Below, piece by piece: positions 1 through 11,941 of a stretch of 64,000 bases of DNA. The stretch is from Myxocyprinus asiaticus (lineage: Eukaryota; Chordata; Actinopteri; Cypriniformes; Catostomidae), in assembly GCF_019703515.2 (NCBI RefSeq), contig NC_059373.1:19430281-19494280 (forward strand), given 5' to 3'. The translations under genes and the position numbers were made by a program. How positions within the stretch are numbered: the first letter of the stretch is position 1; each line of letters opens with the position of its first letter. The notes under the pieces were generated by a model that was not told the DNA's origin, did not search any database, and was given only the letters and a program-made list of their open reading frames with translations.

Positions 1-179
1 ATTACATTAGCTAGTAGCTCATGAGTCATGCATGTTAGCAAGACACAAGTTAACTATTTTTGTCTTTTGGCTAATTAGCTGTAAACCCCAGAAGAAAGGG
101 CACTTTCTCTCGAGGAAGAAAAAGGGTAGGTGCTCAAGCCCCCTTTGATGTCTATGTGTGCATGTGCCTGCTTATTAAA

Positions 180-374
180 TTAAAACCAGTAATGTAATGA
201 CAGGAACGCAACCCATTGTAACGAAGTAAAAGTACATTTCTTTCATCAGAAATTTACTTGAGTAAGAGGGAAAAGTACCCACCATAAAACAAACTAATAA
301 AAGTAAATTTTTTCCAAAAAAGATACTCAAGTAAATGTAGCGGAGTAAATGTAGCCCGTTACTACCCACCTCTG
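180..374 (-). mobile_element. hAT-type element end (CAGAGGTGGGTAGTAACG)
   Basis: Read on the minus strand the segment starts CAGAGGTGGGTAGTAACGG, then AGTAAA/TACTT-rich repeats typical of widespread fish hAT ends with subterminal TACTTGAGTA motifs. The other terminus was not found, so this is probably a fragment. Confidence 0.5.
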
Positions 375-1151
375 CATCCGAGTCCATGAGACGGAGGGAC
401 GTTAGTGAGGGAAGTGCATAAAAATCTGAAGTGGAATGCAGCCTCAGAGTTGTAGCTGAGCATTTTTAAACACTTTTTTTTTTTTGGCAGTTTAACAGTG
501 TGACCTCTTGCTGAGGACAGGTTAAGTTACATGTGCTTCCAAGTATAGAGCATGCATTTAAAAAAAAAAATCTAATTAAATTATTTAAAAATATAAGAAA
601 AAAATGCCATGAGTAGTATACACATTTACTTTAGATTTAACTTTTACAGTATTTTTATTGTTCTGAATTATTAGATTTTTAAAATAAAGATGACTTTTGT
701 ATGTAAGACATGTTTTGTCCCTTATCTCAAGAATCAGTGATCTAATGCAATGACATTTATACATTTCTAATTGTGACTGAACTGTCCAAATACTCTGGGG
801 CCACTTAAAATACATTTTAGCAACATTAGCAACATAAGTTGTTCATTGTCTCATGCCGAATTAATTTAAATGTTCTCTTGAGTGTGTTGCAGCTGCACAA
901 ATCACATAACTTGTGTGATGGAGTTCCTCATGCATAAATCATGCACAGAGCTCTGCAGTTATTTCAAAGTGATTACATTAGTTTAACTGGACAATGCATC
1001 TCAAAAATGTGTTTAGATGCACATAATAAATAGATACACTCAACAAAAGTTGATTGTATGATGATATAATTCTGTTCTCTAAGGATATTAAACATAATAT
1101 GGAGACATTAGGCAGCATTTTAAGCAATCTGTTTAACAGTTCAATCTTTAG

Positions 1152-1215
1152 ATAAAATGTGTCGTCTATGGATGCTTCAGGACCAAGCCATTTTGGACGT
1201 ATGTGTAACAATGAG
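1152..1215. repeat. 64-bp direct repeat, copy A
   Basis: Reads identically to 4777-4840. It starts ataaaatgtgtcgtctatgg and ends gtgtaacaatgag; the flanks differ. On the minus strand both copies read open (KWLGPEASIDDTFYL). Confidence 0.85.
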
Positions 1216-1369
1216 TGTTCCTTATAGGAATAGGCATCCTGGAGACTACAATGCCTACAGAGTGCACATTAGTTTGCATTGCTTGAATAATGTATCTTAC
1301 ATGAAGAAGCATGTTTTCTGGCATTATTCACTCGATGAGACACTTGTCAGTGTTTGGAGCAAGTACTGT

Positions 1370-2641
1370 CAGTGCTTGAAGTGGAAGAATAAAGTGCACA
1401 TTGTATTAATGTTGTAACAATTATCAATACTATTAATAATATGCATTTATTTACATTAAAATACTATGTAATTACATTAAAAAGGTATTTAATTAACATT
1501 TTTAAGGTCTGGCTGTAAATGTTATGGTCTGGCTGTAAATAAAGAACAAACATGACCTCACACCCTCAAATAACAAATAGGTTTTGATTAACTTTACTTT
1601 GTATGTTTTTATTTTCAATGTAGGGTTATAGTTTATGAAAACTGAGGAAGAGCATTTAGATCTGCTTAAGTCTGTATCTTTGACAATATCAACACACATA
1701 AGAGAACAATGGCATTCTAATGTTGAACTGTCTTTTTACACAAAATTAATGTAGCCTAAAACTGAAAAAGAACATTATGTCTGTTTTTCCTTTTTCTTTA
1801 TTATCCTCCCATTCAATGAGGGGACAGTTAGCCTTTTCTTGTCCTGCACACATGAATTTGCACACAGGAGCCAGATATTTGTGCAGATAATAAATAATCA
1901 TAAGAAACATTGAACAAACTGATTTGATGATGTTCTGGTTTGTGAACGCTGACACACATCTGTATATAGAACTAAACACTGTCAAGATTTATGCATTGGC
2001 AAGTTCAGTGACACTTCACACAATCTTTTTACAAGCACTACAGAAAAGATTTGAGAAGAAAATGCAAATTTTTCTGTGTATTTTCTTTGAAAATACAATT
2101 TATCTTTTGTGAAAAAAGGTTGTGCATATGAGCTGACATCACTTCTGTAACAGCTTTGACTTTTTTTAAGTCTGTAGTTTTAACTGCACCCAGCGGCTAA
2201 ACAATTTGCATAAATACATTTTGATTGAATAAGACTCGATAAAATGCGCTCACCTAAAAGTTGCTGGTTCATGTTTTGGAGAAGAGTGAAACTGAGCTTT
2301 GGCCAGACAAGCTTAAACTTGAGCACTCCTTCGGAACTGGACCACAGATCGCTTGACGGCCACCAATGCTGTTGCACGTGTTGAGTGTTGTTAAACTCAC
2401 CGCTGAGTTTTGCGCAGAGAGGGCTTGGATGTTAACCGCCACGATTTTATCAAAATCATTTGGAAGGTCAGATAAAAGTGATTGGCTGGCCTCATTGCAT
2501 CACTGACTTACATTAAATAAAACATGACATCGTACTGGGAGACTCTGAGAAGTGGTGGTACGCAAGAAAAACTGGCAGTACTCTGTAGACAAAATTAGAG
2601 AAGTGGAGGTATCGCTGCGTATCGCCCCACTTCAAGCACTG
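1370..2641. mobile_element. Complete hAT element with 15-bp perfect terminal inverted repeats
   Basis: The left end CAGTGCTTGAAGTGG at 1370 is the exact reverse complement of the right end CCACTTCAAGCACTG at 2627-2641. It is flanked by an 8-bp duplication with one mismatch (AGTACTGT at 1362-1369, ATTACTGT at 2642-2649), the hAT hallmark. The interior is 1.27 kb without a recognisable transposase, so it is likely non-autonomous. A minus-strand segment ending at a gtgagc donor (about 2252-2377) might be a transposase exon remnant, but I do not recognise it. Confidence 0.8.
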
Positions 2642-4159
2642 ATTACTGTATGGTTTAAGACTAAAAACCCTAAGCTCAAGTTGAATGAAAAATGTAACAC
2701 TTATTGGTAAAATCCAGAACCAGTGAATGTAGTTTTATACCGTTAGTGCAGTTTTCTTCACACTGTAAATACTGAAAACTTTGTTATCATAAGGAGTTAT
2801 TTATACTGACCCTTAAAAATTACAGTAACACTTATACATTCTTGTTCCTTTTGTTAAGGATTTATAAAGGGTTTTTTAATAAATGCATTATAAATCATTG
2901 ATATACAGTCATAACAACATGAATAAAATGGACTTGCTCGTATTCAAACTTAATTCATGATTTATGTCACAATACACTACACACTCTCACTGTGAAAACG
3001 TCAGGATTCATACGACTTTTCTAAATTTGGCTAATTCGTATGATATCGTGTGACTGCACTCATATGAATTCATACGACTTTCACTACAGCCAATGATGTC
3101 GCTGGACATCATTTCCATCTAATACGTGACAATTACTTGCTTCTGTCACATTCAACAGCTTCCTATCATGTTTACACACTCTGCTGATCATTTAGGTTTA
3201 GATAAGGGGTTTGGGTAAGGGCATAATATTAATAAGCATGTCCTTAACACCTCATGCACAAAACTAGCGCTTACTTTCGCATTAGAGATCTGGGCATTTG
3301 CACGTGATGAAATCTTACAAATTTATATGAACAAACTCATACGAAATCATATGAAATAGCCAAAACAAATTAATTTAGATGTTACTACATGAAGCACATT
3401 TTATGGTCACTGGAGAAAACATGTTTTTTTTTTCTTCTTCTTCTTCTTTACAGTGTATAGGAGTATTGCAAAAGTCATCTGTCTTTAAAGCCCCTCAGGA
3501 TTAAAAAAAAAAAATAAATCCCCCTAAATGTATCAACCTCATAAATCATTAGAGATTTTAAATAAATTAAAAATAAAATATGAATTTGTTTTAAAAAAAT
3601 AAGTGAAGTTAAATTAAAAAGAGAGCACTTACCCATTTTAGTGAAAGCTGTACAATGTCAATCCAGTGGTGTTTTTGTTGGCCAAATGCATCCATTCTCA
3701 GTTATGAATTCAACTATTTACCCAAAATAAACAGACTTGTTCCAGAAACCTTTCCATTCACACACTCAAAAATTCTGAATCACAGTGTTTAAAGCACAAA
3801 TTTCAGCAGAGTAAAACTTCTAGCTATCTTGACTGATTCTCATATGTCCACTGCAGAAATGTGTCATCAACACTGATGACACAGTACCACGATTTTTAAT
3901 GAGCTGTAGGGAAATATCATCTGCCATTTCTGCTGAGCTCAAAGTTTAGAAGAAATGCCAAACAAAAAATTAATCTGGCTACACTGGCTTTGAAAGGCCA
4001 CTAAACACATCTACAAATAATTGGATCCATAAATAGCTCCTAATACAGCCTGGGTGACACTTTAAATTAACTGCCAACGGGTCATAGTAGTGATTCTTTT
4101 TTATGTGGGAAGACTGCAGCTGAGAAAACCATGAAACTTTGAGACTGTTTCCCTGCTGA

Positions 4160-4310
4160 TTGTTTTTTAAACCAGCCTAAGCTGATTTGCTGGTCTTAGC
4201 TGGTTTAGGCTGGTCTTCCAGCCTGGTCAAGCCGGTGTTCAGCTGGTTAACTGGTCGGCCAGCTGGTCTCCCAGCCTGACAAGCTAAAAAATGCCCAAAG
4301 CTCCTCTAAA
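4160..4310. repeat. CCAGC/GCTGG-rich repeat block
   Basis: Interspersed gctggtcttagctggtttaggctggtcttccagcctggtc-type motifs of the family that also makes the array at 28690-29300 and the block at 47125-47320. Confidence 0.6.
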
Positions 4311-4776
4311 ACTGGTTTTCACTGTTTTTCAGAAGGGTTATTGCTCAATTTATATTATCACCTTACATTTCATGCTGTAAATTTAAATAAATACTTCTTA
4401 GCATTGGTCATTTGTTTGTGCAATGAGTTTCAAAGCTAAACTTACATTTCACAAGTGAATATAAAGTAAAAACTTATCAATCTCTTGAGTGTGTGTAACT
4501 ATACTTCCTCTACATATGTAACACAGCTGTGCTGCATTAATTTGAGCCTACAGACTGCATCACAATGAGTGTCAGATCATGTATTTAAGAGAGTAGGAGA
4601 GGACACTAGAGAATTCTGTATCTACAAATGAAGGCAAGTAGCAGTATATTTTGTCGTCTGTGCCTCTTGAAAAGTCTCATCTCACATATAACCCTGTGTC
4701 CTCTTCTGCTGATGCCAGTTTTTCAAAAGCAGAGGAAGTTCTCATTTATAACGTGAGATCTGCCTTCCTGTGCTAA

Positions 4777-4840
4777 ATAAAATGTGTCGTCTATGGATGC
4801 TTCAGGACCAAGCCATTTTGGACGTATGTGTAACAATGAG
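4777..4840. repeat. 64-bp direct repeat, copy B
   Basis: Second copy of the sequence at 1152-1215, same orientation. No mismatch was seen by eye. Confidence 0.85.
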
Positions 4841-6353
4841 CAGGGGTAAATGTGCACTAAAATCACACAAGCTAAGAGCTGTGTGGGCCAATGAAAGAGA
4901 CATGATGATATAGCTGAGACATGGGCTTGCCTTAGCATCACATTGTTTGGAAAGATTCTTTACAATACAGCATGCTGTGCTGATGACTTTGAGGTGACAT
5001 TGCAGATATGACAGATATTGCAGGTTGATTGATGTAAAAACAGAGCATGTGTCACATAGAGGCAAATGCAATCACATGAAAAAAAAAAAAAAAGAAAAAA
5101 CAATCACAAACACTTGGCACTCCCTGCTAAAAGAAAAAAAAAAGCATCCTAAATAAAAATAACATCCAAAACATTACACAGATCAGTAAAACGACCATCT
5201 CCACCATATGTGAACAACATGGCAATGCTTTTCCACTATAGCTAGAACTGCACCAAATCAATCCTATCCAGCATTAACCATAAAACCAGCATGAAAGCAG
5301 CATAAACCATAAAATCAGCATGTAAAGCTGAATGCAATATGAGAAACTTTACAAGTTCTTCTATTTTTAGAAAACCATCTATATACTGGTGTTCAAATAA
5401 CCCCAAGGGCTTCACTTTTACTCTGTTAATGGATGATACAATACTTTGACGAACGTAAAGGTCCTATACACTCACGGCGAAGTTCTTCTTCATTCTTTAC
5501 TTAGAGCTAGAAAGAATGTCGAAGCTGCTGAGCAATGATATACTGTCTGTGAACATTCAAACACCACCCACAGCGCTGGGTGCAATGTTTAGTGGAGCAT
5601 TTAAAGATGAGCTGCACGCTGTCCTGTCTACAGACTACATATGAAACATTAACCAAAGTGACATTCAAATTATCAATGGCTACATGCTTCATTCTACGAA
5701 TAGAATCCACAAGATCAGTAAAACATATTGTTTTAACAACTAAATGATTATTTAAAGTAAAATACCTGTATATGCAGTAGATAATGTGTAATTTGTAAGG
5801 TTTACATTCTGCATTCATTCCATTATGATATTTTATAGACTTTTGTACTTTCAGACTTTAAATCACATGACATGGTTTTGGAGAATGTCTCTACACAAAT
5901 AATCATACAGGTATAGTTCAATTAGTACAGATGTAGTTCAGTTCATGTTGACTAATCTTGACTGAGTGAAGAATTCAACCAGAAAAAGCTGTTGGCATCA
6001 GAGTAGGTGGAGCACCAGGTCACAACCGCTCTGTAACAAAGCTTCACACAGGGAGGGAAGGAGGACACAGGGAACCGGGTTTCTTCAGTCTCAGGTAAGG
6101 CTTTTTAATTGTCAACTTTCTGAGCTTACAGCATCACAATAACTCAATAGCTTCACAGTATTTCATTAGCTTTACTTTAACTCTTTAACTTCATATTAAC
6201 ACATCAGCTACTCAGCGGGACTCTAGATCTCTGGCTCTCTCTCTCGATCTGGCGCTGGCATGGTCCTTTTATGCCGTTCTCCCCAATCTCACTACAATTA
6301 GAGACAGGTGTTAGTCATAATTTGGCTCAGGTGTATGCACCCTAACCGCTCTC

Positions 6354-7873
6354 CAGAGGTGAGGGACTCAAGTTACATGACTTGACTCGAGTCGCAAATT
6401 TAAGGACTTGTGACTTGCTTGACTAAATGAAGAAAATGACTTGAATTTGACTTGAGAACCAGAGACACGAGACTTGACTTGAATGTTTTTTATTATTATT
6501 ATTTTCAATAACTTATTACAAACAGTAATGAAATGTGTTTAAAAAATATTGCGACATCAATTAATTCATATGCAAAATTGTAAGTCTGCCAGCACCACTG
6601 ATCTGCATCTGCGCAGTTAACGCTGCGCTCACAACGTGCCAAAATGACAGATGATTGTCGCGTTCCCAAAATAATCCCCTTTGGATATAAAGATTACGAA
6701 TTGGACCGTGTGAACAAAAGATTTGCCAGATGCACAATATGTAACGCAAAAATATCCACAACCACCATAACCTCGAATTTCATCAGACATTTCAAAAACC
6801 ACAAGGAAAGGTAAGTAAATCATTTCATTATCCAGAAAGATTAATATGTAAAATTACAGTTCAAATGTTTGAGGGTTGTCAGTTAATTAAAATGATTCAC
6901 GATTAATATCATGTTTTGTAGCGCAACAAGTTTAAATTACCCGACATTGCCTCTAAATGTGTGTGCCTTTTCTAAACATTCTCAACAGTCAACAACACAC
7001 CATAACCATTTGTTGGCAATATAAAAACATAAAAGGCAGATTTGCAGTCACAACGCTTTATTTAAAACACGACAAGTAGTATAAAATATACAGAATGTCT
7101 CGTGACGAAATCCAAGTGCTCTCATAGTGATTATGACTTCTGAAGACTTTAAATAAAGCCCTTGAATGCAATATCTTTATGACTATTTTATATAACTGTA
7201 TCTCTGAAGGGAACTGACTGTCTTCAGAAAAGTTTCGATGGCATTTTATTTTCATCTTTCGTCCGTATAATGCCTAATAAAGTATTGTTTATAAGCGCAG
7301 GGCTGCTTTGTTTTCAGGCGTTACCAGGGTAACAGCTATATTTCTGCTGTTCCATAAGCGCCACCTACTGTCAGAGAGCGAATTTGCATTTTCATTCAGC
7401 CCGTCGGCGGTTTTTGTTAGATCAATGTGAAAATCTGACCGTATTTTTACACAGCATACACGCAGTGTTATACATTTTAACAGGTTAATTCAAAAAATCA
7501 AAACAATTCGGATAATAAGGTATCTAGAAGTATTCACAGTATTTTTAAGTGCCCACGATAAAAATACTGTGCATGTTCATTAATGCAATTTACTATATAC
7601 AATTCATATAAAAAAATGAATGTAAAGATATGTATATAAGTTCATCTTTTCAGAGCAAAAATAAATATTTATTTCAAAAATTAACCTTATTAATTTTAGC
7701 ACTGCGGCTTGACTCGACTTGAAACTCATCAGGAATCGACTTGACTTGCTTGAGGTGAGTCACTGACTTGACTTGATTTGTCTGCACTGCACTTGAGACT
7801 TGTCTCCAGACTTGATGGTTAAGACTTGAGACTTGCTTGTGACTTGAACATGTGTGACTTGCTCCCACCTCTG
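6354..7873 (+). mobile_element. hAT element with 8-bp target duplication CCGCTCTC and retained BED-finger exon
   Basis: The ends CAGAGGTGAGGGACTCAAGT and (inverted) ACTTGCTCCCACCTCTG are flanked by perfect CCGCTCTC copies at 6346-6353 and 7874-7881. Subterminal regions are packed with GACTTGACTT/AAGTC motifs, typical transposase-binding repeats of hAT elements. The 1.52-kb length and loss of most of the transposase make it non-autonomous. Confidence 0.85.
6644..6810 (+). pseudogene. BED-type zinc-finger first exon of a hAT transposase
   Basis: ATG at 6644 opens a 56-codon frame, MTDDCRVPKIIPFGYKDYEL..., that ends at a consensus donor (gaaag|gtaagt). The motif ARCTICNAKIS...TSNFIRHFKNH gives C-x2-C...H-x4-H zinc ligands of a BED finger, the DNA-binding domain of hAT transposases. 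No catalytic domain follows inside the element, so this is a transposase remnant. It is intact over its visible length. Confidence 0.72.
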
Positions 7874-8020
7874 CCGCTCTCTCTCTCCCTCGAGGGACGC
7901 TCGACCACGCCAGTTGCCTCACACTCCAACAAACCCAGAAACATCTTTTTGTCCAGATTTTGTTCTAATATGTGAGATAATGACGTCTTACCCGTTCTTT
8001 TCTCGATTTCGCTAGAAGTA

Positions 8021-8421
8021 CACTACCGGTCAAAAGTTTTGAAACATCTTTATTATAATATTTTTTTCTTCACATTTTAGAATAATAGTAAAGTCATCAA
8101 AACTATGGAATAACATAAATGGAACTATGGGAATTATGTTGTGATGCTTTTGGGATGCTTTTTAAACAGTATTGAAGGAGTTCCCATCTATGTTGGGCAC
8201 TTATTGGCTGCTTTTCTTTATTATTTGGTCCAAGTCATCAATTTCAAAAACTTTTTTTTAATTTATTTATTTTTAATTAAATGCTAGTTTTATAATGAAA
8301 TAAATTAATATGGTGGCACAATTATATTTAAAACATTTAAGCATACGCCTTCAGATCAAAACGTTTTTAAGATCATGAGAAACATTTCAGTCAAGTGTTT
8401 AAAAACTTTTGACCGGTAGTG
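8021..8421. mobile_element. Tc1/mariner-type MITE (CACTACCGGTCAAAAGTTTT ends)
   Basis: The left end CACTACCGGTCAAAAGTTTT pairs with the right end AAAACTTTTGACCGGTAGTG. TA dinucleotides flank both sides (8019-8020, 8422-8423). Four hundred bp with no coding frame: a non-autonomous element. Confidence 0.82.
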
Positions 8422-8424
8422 TAT

Positions 8425-9205
8425 ATTGGCACCTTAATGTAACATCAAGAATTTTATAGCCAATTCAAGAACCCTATTAATTGAAAAATCGTTCTTAGAA
8501 AGAAGAGGGTTCATTGCAGAACCTAACGTGCTGCAAAAAAACACTGAAGCATATTTATTCTTAAGAGTCTACATGCAGAATCTCTATAAAAACAGCACAC
8601 AGAGACAAGAAGAAATAACACTTGATGTTTGCTTGCAAGGTGTTATAGCAGACAATTATATTTAAGGTGGCAAAGAAAGAAGCAGGCTTGAAGTGACAGG
8701 TGCTAGGTAAAAATGCAAATTGTGAAACTTTCCAGAAATAACAAATCTATATGACCAGGAACAGAACTGAGGGAGGGGAAGGAAAATGTGGGTTGTGAAT
8801 GAAAGACAGTGTGATGTGAGCATAATAATATGGCAAAGGAGAGCCGATAAGACGTAAAGAAAAGAAAACTGAAAGACTACAATGGAGAGGCACTTGACAC
8901 TTTAAGACAGCTTAACAGAGCAGGTTGCTTTGCCATGGTTGATCCTTGTATAAACATGGGTGTAATTACAGCACAGGGGCTCATTATGAAGCAAGAAGTT
9001 TTGTCTCAGTGAACAGAAGTGAGACAGAGGATGATGATAAGAATCACTGCAGGACAGAACAGACTGCAGAGAATGGGAAAGGGTAAAGGAGACAACGACA
9101 AGGATGGTGCTGTAAAGAAAAAGAGTCAGGAAGGATTCATAGTGCCTAGGTAAGACAGTCTGAAAACAGCAGGACTGGAGGTGTGTGCCAAATGCTTCTT
9201 TTTTA
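8425..9205. other. Intergenic, nothing supported
   Basis: AT-rich, purine-rich plus strand. No exon, RNA gene or clear repeat was recognised. Confidence 0.5.
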
Positions 9206-9283
9206 TGATTAACATTTTTATTTGTTAAAACACAGGAAAACAAAACATAATTATAAATACACAAAATCAACTTTTAACACACA

Positions 9284-10654
9284 CTACCACCCCTCCTCCC
9301 CATATTTAATGCCCTGTTTGGGCCATTGGAAGGCGCCCGGCTGAAAATCCATTACTGGACAGTACGCTGTCAGAGCCAAAGCTTCGGATTTAGACCAATT
9401 GACTTTGTATCCTGAGAACTTGGAAAAGGAATTAATAATTATGTGGCGGCAAGGCATAGATCTAGTAGGTTCAGAGACAAATAATAAAATATCATCTGCA
9501 TAAAGCAGAAGCTTATGTGCCACACCTCCCGCCTCCACCCCTGGAAAATCATCCTCCTTTCTTATCGCGGCTGCTAATGGTTCCAGGGCAAGACAGAACA
9601 ATAAAGGGGAAAGAGGGCAGTCCTTCCGAGTGCCCCTATCCAGAGTAAAATAATCTGAAATTAATCCATTTGTTTGTACCGCTGCTACAGGGTGTCTATA
9701 AAGTAACTTAATCCAACCAATAAATGTACTCCCGAACCTATACATTTCCAAAATCTTAAAAAGATAATCCCATTCTACCATATCAAATGCCTTTTCGGCG
9801 TCAAGTGAGATGGCAGCGACTGGAGATTGATCATTTGCTACTGACCACATGATATTGATGAGACGCCTGATGTTATCAGAAGAGCTGCGGCCCCGAATAA
9901 ACCCCACCTGATCTATATGTATAAGAGATGTCATAACCTTACTTAATCGGTTAGCCAAAATTTTTGACAATATTTTTACATCTAGCTGGATCAGGGAAAT
10001 TGGACGGTAACTTTTACACTCGCTTGGATCTTTGTCCTTTTTAAGAATCAAACTGATCCGGGCTTGTGTCATGGTTGGAGGAAGCTTTCCATTCTTTAAT
10101 GATTCAGTATAAACTTCTAACAAAAGTGGAGCCAGTTCTGCAGCATAGGATCTAAAAAATTCTGCGGCAAAACCATCTGGCCCCAGAGCCTTGCCAGTAG
10201 GTAGGGACTTAATTACCTCGTCAAGCTTCTCCAAGGTTATCTCAGAATCAAGAGAGTTTTTTTGCTCAGTTGTCAATTTAGGAAGATCTAATGGTTCCAC
10301 AAAGTTTCTAATATCTTCATCAGTAAACGAAGATGTGGAACTATAGAGATCAAGACAGAATACTTTAAAAGCATTATTAATATCAATGGCGGTAAAAATT
10401 TCACCACCAGCAGATTTCACTGAAGGAATGATAGAAAGAGACTCTGTCTGCTTTATATATCTAGCCAAAAGCTTCCCTGCTTTGTCACCCAACTCAAAGT
10501 ATGACTGTCTTGCCTTGAATAACCAAAACTCCACTTTCTGCGACAAAATAGTATTATATCTATATTTCAATCGGGTCAATTCTCTGAGGCCATCAGATGA
10601 CATACGGTGCTTCAGCTCTGCCTCGGCACTTTTAATATTTCCTTCCAACTCCAC
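9284..10654 (-). pseudogene. LINE reverse transcriptase, C-terminally truncated
   Basis: A 456-codon frame with RT blocks in order: KSYRPISLIQLDVKILSKIL, GFIRGRSSSDN, motif A AISLDAEKAFDMVEW, motif B, and motif C LLLYADDILLFV. The YADD catalytic pair is intact. Motif B reads GTRKDCPLSP where the group normally has GTRQGCPLSP, so it is probably damaged. The thumb and C-terminal region are deleted. Confidence 0.85.
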
Positions 10655-10693
10655 AAGTTCTTGTGCTTTGTATTTTTTGGTGAATGAGGCATA

Positions 10694-11080
10694 CTATATG
10701 ATCCCACCCCTAAGAACTGCCTTAAGTGCCTCCCAAGCCACGCCCACGGAGGATACTGAGGACCAGTTGGTCTCCATATAAACATTGATTTCAGTCTTTA
10801 ACATTTGTTGGAAATCAGGATTTTGCAAAAGGGACACATTAAAGTGCCAACTATATGATTTCTTTTTCTCTGTATATGGCAACACCTCTAAACTCACTAG
10901 GGCGTGATCTGAGACTAAGATATTTCCAATTGAGCAATCAACAACAGATGAAATGAGGGATCTGGATATAAATAAAAAAATCTATTCTAGAATAAATCTT
11001 ATGGACTGATGAAAAAAATGTATAGTCCCTACCAGATGGGTTCAAAAGTCTCCAAATATCCATAACAACAAGATTTTTAC
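10694..11080 (-). pseudogene. LINE ORF2 endonuclease C-terminus and connector, broken
   Basis: Minus-strand frames read VVMDIWRLLNPSGRDYTFF, then KIYSRIDFF, then (shifted) SLEVLPYTEKKKSYSWHFN and WSSVSSVGVAWEALKAVLRG. This is the end of an APE-type endonuclease and the linker to RT. The N-terminal half of the endonuclease is not recognisable. Confidence 0.65.
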
Positions 11081-11941
11081 ACATCCTGTGAAAAACGTGT
11101 GCATTAACCCCACACACGAAAGCGCCAACCAGCGACAGTCCATCTAAATTCCAAAGGTCCATGAACGCCCACGAGCACCCATGACAACTTTGCCATTGGT
11201 TTGCTCAATTTTGTCTCACAAATTTGTGAGGCAAAATTACATAACAGAAAATACTTTGTAAAATAAACCAAGCCAATAGGAAGAATGAACACAAAGAATG
11301 TGTAGATTCATTCACAGAACTGTCTCAAAGGTGTGATCTTCCACAAAACAAATTCCAGCTGATATAAAACTGTTCAGATTCCTCGGACAGACAAACGAAT
11401 GTTCAGTGAGCCAGCTGTTATGAGTTCAGCGGATGACGTAATCATTCAATGTCCCGGAAAAAAAACTCAAATCAAACTACAGCCAGCAGGAGGAATAAGC
11501 ACGAAGAATGAACAGATTAATCCACAGCTGTTCCAAATGAGTGTTATTCAATAGAACAAGCTCAAGCCGCTAGGCGGAATCAACACAAAAAGAAAAAAAC
11601 CGGCATCCCGGTTCCCCGGGTGATCGAGTCAATTCACTCGGAGGCTGCATAAATGTATATACCATAACTTACACAATCCGTCAACTTTATAAAAGACATC
11701 CTTTGTGTGAACATGTAGATATTTTGCGGTCATCCGTAGTGTCCACTCTCAATCTGTCCGGGAACTTCAATGCAAAAGTAATCTTCCGTCAATCCAAAAG
11801 TTTCTTTAAGGAAAAGTGTTATTCACAAAACAAGCTCCAGTCGCATGGCGGAGTCAACGCAAAAAAAAACAAAATGTCGCCCAGCTTCCTCAAGAGTAAG
11901 TACAGCGAGTCAACCTACTCAAATGAGAAACATCCAATGGT

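Larger units (their letters stand above)
2700..6030. other. Intergenic, AT-rich, no gene seen
   Basis: No supported exon. Contents: a dispersed motif region with CATACGA/TCGTATG sites at about 3000-3355 (likely an old foldback repeat), one copy of a dispersed ~140-bp family at about 3340-3475, the CCAGC block at 4160-4310, the 64-bp repeat at 4777-4840, and poly-A runs near 5080-5145. Confidence 0.6.
6032..7931 (-). mobile_element. LTR-like sequence (possible solo LTR) interrupted by a hAT element
   Basis: Without the hAT insert, the minus strand reads TGTTGGAGTG...TTTGTTACA, about 380 bp. It has a CATAAAAG TATA-like box at about 6270 and an AATTAAAAAGCC poly-A-like site at about 6103, in LTR order. 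The ends are TG...CA, but I see no matching 4-6 bp target duplication and no internal retroelement genes. The LTR call is inference. Confidence 0.42.

Noticed and set aside
10386..10781. 131-codon plus-strand frame
   Set aside because: Lies antisense to the recognised LINE reverse transcriptase and linker.
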